Shown here piece after piece: positions 58,650-64,000 of a stretch of 64,000 bases of DNA. A program made the position numbers and the translations under genes. The notes beneath the pieces are model-generated. The model saw nothing but the letters and a program-made list of their open reading frames with translations, made no database searches and was not told where the DNA came from. The DNA comes from Parvibaculum sp. (GTDB taxonomy: Bacteria; Pseudomonadota; Alphaproteobacteria; Parvibaculales; Parvibaculaceae). The stretch is taken from the NCBI GenBank assembly GCA_030649335.1, contig JAUSLL010000045.1, forward strand, positions 1 through 64,000, read 5' to 3'. Numbering within the stretch: position 1 is the first letter of the stretch; each line of letters opens with the position of its first letter.

Positions 58650-59390
58650 GTGGTTGTTTGGCGTGTGTGTGTTGGCTCGGTATTGGCTGCGGGACTTTGC
58701 GGCTGTGCGTTGAGGGACGAGTGGCGGGCGGTTTTGCCTTTACCGCCGTTTGAAGAACCGTTCCGCGCGAGCGCGCCGGACTTGTTTATGCCGACGGCGC
58801 AACAGGTCATGCCGCCTTTTGGCTATATCGGTTTCTGCATGGACCATATCAGCGAATGCTCCGGTGGCACGGATGAGCCGGAGCTGTTCACACTGGATGA
58901 AGCACGGCAAGGGGAGATGGAATCCATCAACACAGCGGTGAACGCGCTGCCGGAGGTTGAGGATATTGCGCTCTACGGGCGCAGCGAATTTTGGACCTAT
59001 GCCGAAACGCGGGGTGGCGATTGCGAGGATCTTGCGCTCGAAAAACGCCGCCGGTTGATGGCCATTGGCTGGCCTGCGGACGCGGTGCTGATCGCCACCA
59101 CCCGCGACCGCAATGGTGAAGGCCATGCGGTGCTGATTGCCACGACCGACAAGGGCGATTTCGTGCTTGATAATCGTGACCGCAACATCAAGCTCTGGTC
59201 GCAGACAGACTATCAATGGCGCGCTCGGCAATCGCGCAAGCGGCCGTTCATCTGGCTCAATGCAGACGCGACAAAATTTGCGGAAACACCCGCGGCCAGC
59301 TATCCGCCGCTTGGCCGTACGGCACCTTTCCTCGAAGCAAGTGTCACGGCCTCGCTCAAGGCGATCAAACCGTCCTTTCCCGCGTTTTGA
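58650..59390 (+). CDS. transglutaminase-like cysteine peptidase (LapG/DUF920 family)
   Basis: Periplasmic cysteine protease-like protein of 246 aa with a GTG start. The N-terminus is a lipoprotein-like signal (SVLAAGLCGCALRDEW). The catalytic triad is visible: Cys in TRGGDCEDLALEKRRRLMA, His in GEGHAVLIATTDKGDF and Asp in FVLDNRDRNIKLWSQ. LapG relatives cut adhesins under c-di-GMP control through LapD; no LapD or adhesin is in the window. The 3' end overlaps the convergent TerC gene by 26 bases. Confidence 0.88.
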   Translation: MVVWRVCVGSVLAAGLCGCALRDEWRAVLPLPPFEEPFRASAPDLFMPTAQQVMPPFGYIGFCMDHISECSGGTDEPELFTLDEARQGEMESINTAVNALPEVEDIALYGRSEFWTYAETRGGDCEDLALEKRRRLMAIGWPADAVLIATTRDRNGEGHAVLIATTDKGDFVLDNRDRNIKLWSQTDYQWRARQSRKRPFIWLNADATKFAETPAASYPPLGRTAPFLEASVTASLKAIKPSFPAF

Positions 59391-60312
59391 AAAGCGAGAC
59401 GACCACACCCAGCGCGAGCAGTCCGAAAGTGACGCTGAGCGACACAAGGGCCGGCACCTTGTCCACAAAGTCGGCATAGAAAATTTTGCCACCGATGAAA
59501 ATCAACACGGCTGCGAGCGCATATTTCAGATAGGCGAAACGGTGCATGACGGCAGCGAGCGCAAAATAAAGCGCGCGCAGGCCGAGGATCGCAAAAATAT
59601 TACTTGTGTAAATGATAAAGGGATCGGTGGTGACCGCGAAGACAGCGGGCACACTGTCGACCGCGAAGACCAGATCGGCGCATTCGACAACGACGAGCGT
59701 GAGCAGAAGCGGCGTTGCGTAAAGAACTTTGCGGCCTGCGGCATCCGGCAGACGCACAAAGAAGGCGTGGCCGTGCAGGTCCGGTGTCATGCGGATGTGG
59801 CGCTGAAGCCAGAGCACCATGGGATGACACTTGATCGACGTGTCATGATCCTTCGCAAAGAGCATCTTCAGGCCGGTGATGATGAGGAAGGCACCGAAGA
59901 GATAGAGTACCCATTCGAAATGCGCGATGAGCGCCACGCCCAAGCCGATCATGGTGCCGCGCATGACGATGACGCCGACGATGCCCCAGAACAACACGCG
60001 ATGCTGATACTTTCGCGGGATGGCGAAGGTGGTGAAGATGAGCGAGATGATGAAGACGTTATCGAGAGAGAGCGATTCTTCGATGGCGTAGCCTGTGAAA
60101 AATTCCAGACCTTTTTCTGCGCCGAACCAGAACCATACGCCTATGCCGAAGAGGCCGGCGATGGAGACGTAGAACGCTGACAACATCAGGCTCTCGCGCA
60201 CGCCGATCTCGTGGTCGCGCTTGTTCAGCACACCCAGATCAAACGCCAAGAGTCCGATGATGATTGTGAAGAAGCCCCCCCATGCCCATACCGGGGTGCC
60301 TGCGAATTCCAT
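59365..60312 (-). CDS. TerC/Alx family integral membrane protein
   Basis: 315 aa with about eight to nine membrane helices. The family signature is GYAIEESLSLDNVFIISLIF (about residues 74-93), with LVVVECADLVFAVDSVPAVF (about 208-227) repeating the acidic motif. Members export Mn2+ or help load metals on exported enzymes. A structured leader precedes it (60361-60434). Confidence 0.92.
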   Translation of the reverse strand: MEFAGTPVWAWGGFFTIIIGLLAFDLGVLNKRDHEIGVRESLMLSAFYVSIAGLFGIGVWFWFGAEKGLEFFTGYAIEESLSLDNVFIISLIFTTFAIPRKYQHRVLFWGIVGVIVMRGTMIGLGVALIAHFEWVLYLFGAFLIITGLKMLFAKDHDTSIKCHPMVLWLQRHIRMTPDLHGHAFFVRLPDAAGRKVLYATPLLLTLVVVECADLVFAVDSVPAVFAVTTDPFIIYTSNIFAILGLRALYFALAAVMHRFAYLKYALAAVLIFIGGKIFYADFVDKVPALVSLSVTFGLLALGVVVSLFKTRERTV

Positions 60313-60360
60313 TTTGAACCTTTGACATCTGCACGCCGCGGCAGCGCATATGCAACTCTA

Positions 60361-60434
60361 GGTCCGACATCACGATGGACGCCTCCATCGCCAGAGGGGC
60401 CCGGACCTCCTCCCACGCATAAAACATGGCGTGG
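60361..60434 (-). promoter_or_regulatory. structured leader of the TerC gene
   Basis: On the minus strand, CCACGC/GCGTGG (60413-60434) forms a first hairpin with a 10-base loop. The outer stem GGTCCG/CGGACC (60402-60407 with 60361-60366) encloses an inner hairpin CGATGGA/TCCATCG (60373-60390). TerC genes are often controlled by Mn2+-sensing yybP-ykoY RNAs, but I do not see that motif's consensus, so this is only a candidate regulatory RNA. Confidence 0.4.
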
Positions 60435-60492
60435 CTCGGGCGCGGTTTCAACTAGATAAAAAGATGGAAATTTGCCCCTTTCGGGGAACTTT

Positions 60493-61110
60493 TCAGGGCT
60501 TGGGCTTCACAAACTCGGCCTGAATGGCGACATGGACCTCGTTGCCGACGGCTGGCCACCATTTGCCGAGGCCCCATTGTGACCGGTCAAAACGACCCTC
60601 GGCAGAAAACCCCAGCGTATCAAGACCGGTAAGCGGATCGGGTGCACCACCGTTAAAAATGACTTTGAGCGTGACCGGATGGCTCCCGCTTTTAATCGTC
60701 AACAGGCCGGTCATGTCAGCGGTGTTAGCGCCCGTGCGCGTGAGCGACGTGCTGACGAAAGTGATGTCGGGGAAACGTGTAGTGTTGAAAAAATCCGCTC
60801 CGGTGAGGATCGCATCAAGTTCTGGATCATTGGTGTTGACGCTTGCCGCTTTGATCGTGACGCGAACGCGGCTTTGCTCGGGCGCGTCGGGCGCGGCATC
60901 GAGCGTCGCTTCCACCTTGTCGAAGCGGGTGACAAAGCGCGAGTAACCAAAATGATCGACGTCGAAGATCACACTCCAATGGTGCGGATCAAGCTGGTAG
61001 GTGCCACCCGCGAGTTTGACCGGATCGTCGCTGACGCTGTGGGTGACGACATTGAGGGCCGCGCACGATGACAACATGAGGGTGAGCGCAAGCCAGAGAG
61101 CGCGCTTCAT
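60493..61110 (-). CDS. YceI family lipoprotein
   Basis: 205 aa. The signal ends LMLSSCAALN, with a lipobox SSC, so it is membrane-anchored in the periplasm. The YceI lipocalin-like barrel starts at GGTYQLDPHHWSVIFDVDHF (about residues 36-55), and RVTIKAASVNTNDPELD and DITFVSTSLTRTG continue the pattern. YceI proteins bind isoprenoid-type lipids. The ATG overlaps the preceding YceI stop by four bases. Confidence 0.92.
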   Translation of the reverse strand: MKRALWLALTLMLSSCAALNVVTHSVSDDPVKLAGGTYQLDPHHWSVIFDVDHFGYSRFVTRFDKVEATLDAAPDAPEQSRVRVTIKAASVNTNDPELDAILTGADFFNTTRFPDITFVSTSLTRTGANTADMTGLLTIKSGSHPVTLKVIFNGGAPDPLTGLDTLGFSAEGRFDRSQWGLGKWWPAVGNEVHVAIQAEFVKPKP

Positions 61111-61667
61111 TGACGCGTCGCCCTTAGGTTGATCTTCACAGCTATGTCGATGCTTGCGACCTGATTTGCCATGAGTTCCGGCCCGTCGCCGACGCGATAA
61201 ACCATACGCGACAATGATGTTTCACCGACCACATGGGCTTTGTCGCCCTCGATAGTAAGGGTGAAGGGAAGCTCAATGTCAGCGGTGATGCCTTTGATGG
61301 TGAGGGCAGCGGTTGCGAGATATTTATCGCCTTCGAGATGCGTGATCTTTTTGCTCTCGAATGTGGCGGATGGATATTTCGCGATGTTGAACCAAAGTTC
61401 CTGCGGCAGATATTCGTCCTTGCGCGCCTCGCCCGTCTGACACTTGGCCATGTCGATCGTGACTTTGATCGCGGCATGATCGAGGGCGTCGGCGTCAAAA
61501 GTGATGTCCGCGTCAAATACGGCGCAGGCACCGGCGAGCGGGCTGCTGCCAGCTGTGCCTGTCCATGTGATGGTCTGCGGATCGGGCTCGGCCTGCCATT
61601 TGGTGGCGGCATGGGCGGGAGCGGCGATAAGAAGCGCTGCCAAGGCCGCGCCAATGATCTGTTTCAT
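61107..61667 (-). CDS. YceI family periplasmic protein
   Basis: 186 aa with a cleavable signal (MKQIIGAALAALLIAAPAHA). The barrel has FDADALDHAAIKVTIDMAKC and ATFESKKITHLEGDKYLATA. AAAGG stands eight bases before the ATG; a longer frame to 61784 would enter the cytochrome gene. Second gene of a b561-YceI-YceI operon. Confidence 0.92.
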   Translation of the reverse strand: MKQIIGAALAALLIAAPAHAATKWQAEPDPQTITWTGTAGSSPLAGACAVFDADITFDADALDHAAIKVTIDMAKCQTGEARKDEYLPQELWFNIAKYPSATFESKKITHLEGDKYLATAALTIKGITADIELPFTLTIEGDKAHVVGETSLSRMVYRVGDGPELMANQVASIDIAVKINLRATRQ

Positions 61668-61695
61668 ATGTCGGCCTTTCGGAAAACAACAATTG

Positions 61696-62283
61696 TCATG
61701 GCGATATCCGTCGCGGGCGCCCGGGCAACATGCGCCGCAAGACATCGTCCCCGAGCCAAAAATGATGCCACAAGGCGGCACCAATATGGCCGAGGATCAT
61801 AAGGGAAACGACCCACGCCAAAAACCAATGAGCGAACGAAGCCATATCGCCGAGGCTCTGCTTGGCGGGGCTGGCAACAACAAAACCCAGATGGGGTAAT
61901 TCAACGAGGCCGAAGAAGTAGGTCGGGATGCCATAGGGCGACGCCGAGACAATGACCCAGCCGAGCGAGGGCATCACAATGAAACAGGCATAAAGGCCGA
62001 AATGCACGGCTTTTGAGGCGCGGACCTGCCACAGGGGTAGTTGCGGCGGCAAAGCGGGCGGCGCATCCGCAAGACGCCAGACAAGGCGCAATACAGCCAG
62101 ACCGAAAAGCATGATCCCCAAAGATTTGTGGGTTTGATAGAGCGGAAAAGTGAGCGGGTCGGTGAGAGGTAATATCGTCATTGCAATACCGATGCCGATC
62201 TGGCCGACAAAGCAAACCGCCATGGTCCAATGGAGCACCATGGCGACGACCCCGTAGCGATGGATCAAGTTTTTAAGCGGCAT
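61696..62283 (-). CDS. cytochrome b561 family protein
   Basis: Four-helix heme b protein of 195 aa from MPLKNLIHRYGVVAMVLHW. Heme ligand histidines are in VVAMVLHWTMAVC, LYQTHKSLGIMLFG, SKAVHFGLYACFI and FAHWFLAWVV / LGHIGAALWHHF. Members pass electrons between quinones and periplasmic acceptors. The two YceI genes follow at 28 and -4 bases, so the trio likely acts on quinone or other isoprenoid substrates together. Confidence 0.92.
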   Translation of the reverse strand: MPLKNLIHRYGVVAMVLHWTMAVCFVGQIGIGIAMTILPLTDPLTFPLYQTHKSLGIMLFGLAVLRLVWRLADAPPALPPQLPLWQVRASKAVHFGLYACFIVMPSLGWVIVSASPYGIPTYFFGLVELPHLGFVVASPAKQSLGDMASFAHWFLAWVVSLMILGHIGAALWHHFWLGDDVLRRMLPGRPRRISP

Positions 62284-62446
62284 GGCTCGACATTCCCGAC
62301 TGCGTTGGCCCATCATGCTCCCGGGCTCGAAGCCCATCATGTCATTGGCTGGCGCGACATGGTAGTTTTGCGCCACATAACGAATCACGCCAGAGCCGGT
62401 TTCAGCTAAGAAAATCGAGCCGTCGCGGGTACCATTGGAGGGTCTC

Positions 62447-62848
62447 ATGCTGAGCTATTCGCTCGAAATCATCGGCGTCTATATCGGCCTCAATCTGCTC
62501 ATCAACCTGTTTTTGGCCTATCGCGTGTCTGCGAACCGCGTGCGCTCCAATGTGATGACGGGCACGGGTGATGATTCAGGTCTTTACAACGCCAACCGCG
62601 CGCATGTGACGAACGGCGAATATACGCCGATCATTCTCATCGGGCTTATCGCCCTGCACCTGCTGTCCGGCTCGATCTATGTCATACATGCCGTCGGCCT
62701 GTTGCTGACAGTCGGACGCATCCTGCATGCGATGGGCTTGTCTTCGGCGGCGACGAAATCGACACCGCCGCGCCTCATCGGCACGGTTATGACCTGGGCG
62801 GCACAACTGGTTGCCGCAGTCGGTTGCCTTTATTACGCCCTGCTCTGA
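62447..62848 (+). CDS. MAPEG family membrane protein
   Basis: 133 aa with four membrane helices; YNANRAHVTNGEYTPIILIG (about residues 47-66) and VGRILHAMGLSSAATKSTPP are family blocks. Relatives are glutathione-dependent membrane enzymes. The start at 62447 has GGAGGG six bases upstream. Diverges from the cytochrome b561 gene with 163 bases between, and ends in a strong terminator. Confidence 0.9.
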   Translation: MLSYSLEIIGVYIGLNLLINLFLAYRVSANRVRSNVMTGTGDDSGLYNANRAHVTNGEYTPIILIGLIALHLLSGSIYVIHAVGLLLTVGRILHAMGLSSAATKSTPPRLIGTVMTWAAQLVAAVGCLYYALL

Positions 62849-62893
62849 CACGGATTGCGGCCTTAAGTCTTTCCGGCTTTGCTATGATGACGG

Positions 62894-62934
62894 GGCTCCG
62901 GCTTGTATAACAAAGCCGGAGCCTGTTGTTTTTT
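62894..62934 (+). terminator. terminator of the MAPEG gene
   Basis: GGCTCCGGCTT (62894-62904) and AAGCCGGAGCC (62913-62923) form an 11-bp perfect stem followed by TGTTGTTTTTT. Confidence 0.92.
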
Positions 62935-62988
62935 AGGCCCCTCTCCATCATCTCATGATGTCCTTCCCTTACAGAAATCCATTTCCGC

Positions 62989-64000
62989 ATGTCCAAGTCC
63001 GAAGCCAAATCCGCATCCCCCCGCAGCGTTCTCGACGACGCCGAGATGCTTGTCGAACGCGCGATGAAAGCCGGTGCCGATGCTGCGGAAGCTGTTGTGC
63101 TGGAAGGTCAGTCACTCGGCGTCTCATGGCGCATGGGCAAGCTTGAGGATGTGGAACGCTCCGAAGGGCGCGACGTGGGCTTGCGTGTCTTCATCGGCAA
63201 GCGCAATGCAACCGTCTCCACGACAGACCTCAGCGAACGCTCGCTGGCGCCGCTGATCGAGCGTGTGGTGTCGATGGCACGCATCGCGCCGGAAGACCCT
63301 TATGCGGCGCTGGCCGAAAGATCATTGCTGGCCACGACACTTCCCGATCTCGACATTGACGATGCGTCACATGTGCCGAGCGCCGAAGACCTTGCCAAGG
63401 CTGCCGCTCAAGCCGAGGACGCAGCGCTTAGCGTCGAAGGCGTGACGAACTCCGGCGGCGCGGGCGCAAGCTGGGGCCGCTCGGGCATTGCACTCATCAC
63501 GTCTGAAGGTTTTTCGGGCTCTTATTCGGGCACGTCCTTTTCCGTTTCCTGTTCGGTGCTGGCAGGCACCGGCACGGGCATGGAACGCGACTATGATTAT
63601 TCAAGCACACGGCATCTGAGCGATCTTGAAGCACCCACGCCTGTCGGCCGTTCGGCGGGCGAGCGCGCTGTGCGCCGTCTCAACCCGCGCAAGGTGAAAT
63701 CGCAAGCTGTGCCGATCATCTATGATCCGCGCGTGTCGGCGGGCCTTATCGGGCATCTTGCCGGTGCGATTTCGGGTTCGGCCATCGCGCGCAAGACGAG
63801 CTTTTTACAAGCCTCGCTGGGCAAGGGCGTGTTCGCGCCGGGCATTTCGATTGTGGACGATCCGCATCGCGCGCGCGGTCTGCGCTCCAAACCTTTTGAT
63901 GGTGAAGGCGTTGCCAACCGCCGCACGCAACTCATTGACGACGGTGTGCTGACGACATGGCTGCTCGACACAGCCTCCGCCCGCCAGCTCGGTCTCACCA
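62989..64000 (+). CDS. pmbA: metallopeptidase-like protein TldE/PmbA, 3'-truncated by window edge
   Basis: Non-zinc subunit of the TldD/TldE peptidase. 337 codons are seen of about 450. The N-terminal EMLVERAMKAGADAAEAVVL and EGRDVGLRVFIGKRNATVST (about residues 53-72) are family marks, as is GISIVDDPHRARGLRSKPFD near residue 285. The HExxxH of TldD is absent, as expected. Its partner tldD is at 27225. Confidence 0.95.
   Translation, partial: MSKSEAKSASPRSVLDDAEMLVERAMKAGADAAEAVVLEGQSLGVSWRMGKLEDVERSEGRDVGLRVFIGKRNATVSTTDLSERSLAPLIERVVSMARIAPEDPYAALAERSLLATTLPDLDIDDASHVPSAEDLAKAAAQAEDAALSVEGVTNSGGAGASWGRSGIALITSEGFSGSYSGTSFSVSCSVLAGTGTGMERDYDYSSTRHLSDLEAPTPVGRSAGERAVRRLNPRKVKSQAVPIIYDPRVSAGLIGHLAGAISGSAIARKTSFLQASLGKGVFAPGISIVDDPHRARGLRSKPFDGEGVANRRTQLIDDGVLTTWLLDTASARQLGLT

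Noticed and set aside
60361-60434. yybP-ykoY (Mn2+) riboswitch before TerC
   Set aside because: I could not find the conserved core sequence; kept only as a structured leader of unknown type.

Overview
The window is a gene-dense, GC-rich stretch of chromosome from an alphaproteobacterium. Supporting features are the ctaC-ctaD-ctaB-ctaE cytochrome oxidase cluster with its coxF-like, DUF983 and SURF1 neighbours, the split glycine dehydrogenase (gcvPA/gcvPB) behind a tandem glycine riboswitch, the GCS2-type glutamate-cysteine ligase, a DUF6101 protein, an EtfB-type lysine methyltransferase and dispersed palindromic repeats of the kind common in Hyphomicrobiales and relatives. I cannot place the genus. 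I see no rRNA, tRNA, CRISPR array, insertion sequence or prophage.

Layout. 1-4455: glycine cleavage operon on the minus strand (gcvT-gcvH-gcvPA-gcvPB, the last cut by the window edge) with promoter and riboswitch. 4.5-10 kb: a lipoprotein, ispH-thrB-rnhA, a peroxiredoxin, a DsbD-N-like protein and yqgE. 10-19 kb: a large membrane PAS/GGDEF/EAL protein, then a minus-strand run of HAD dehalogenase, GNAT, M16 peptidase, thrC and M32 carboxypeptidase. 19-26.4 kb: the aa3-type oxidase locus. A strong terminator and a lower-GC PIN-domain gene pair separate ctaE from DUF983-SURF1, and ctaG is not at its usual place. 26.8-36 kb: tldD, two related tandem membrane proteins, a P-loop kinase, a TetR/amidohydrolase divergent pair, gshA, a flavodoxin-fold oxidoreductase and rsmE, with most of the palindromic repeats. 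37-48 kb: Nudix-ubiA, an MFS exporter, a tiny operator-controlled gene, a TetR-desaturase operon, an ACAD10-type phosphotransferase, an orphan histidine kinase, a GST, an acyl-CoA dehydrogenase and tadA. 48-56 kb: plus-strand run of an RsuA/RluB-family pseudouridine synthase, rsmD, a HAD-IIA phosphatase, maoC, ribF, a membrane protein, an EtfB methyltransferase, an enoyl-CoA hydratase and DUF1993. 56-64 kb: FkbM, DUF6101, ubiD, a LapG-like peptidase, TerC with a structured leader, a YceI-YceI-cytochrome b561 operon, a MAPEG protein and the 5' part of tldE.

Functional themes are aerobic respiration (oxidase, ubiquinone genes ubiA and ubiD, cytochrome b561), one-carbon/glycine and threonine metabolism, fatty-acid and acyl-CoA metabolism with flavin support, redox defence, and translation-apparatus modification. 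TldD and TldE, which act as one peptidase, are both present but about 34 kb apart.

No large unknown system is evident. The best candidates for something undescribed are the PIN pair beside the oxidase genes, the tandem membrane paralogues at 28.9-30.5 kb, the structured TerC leader, and the 63-residue gene under a perfect inverted-repeat promoter at 39.8 kb. Start codons were re-chosen where a ribosome-binding site or family alignment argued for it. All family assignments come from reading motifs, not from searches.
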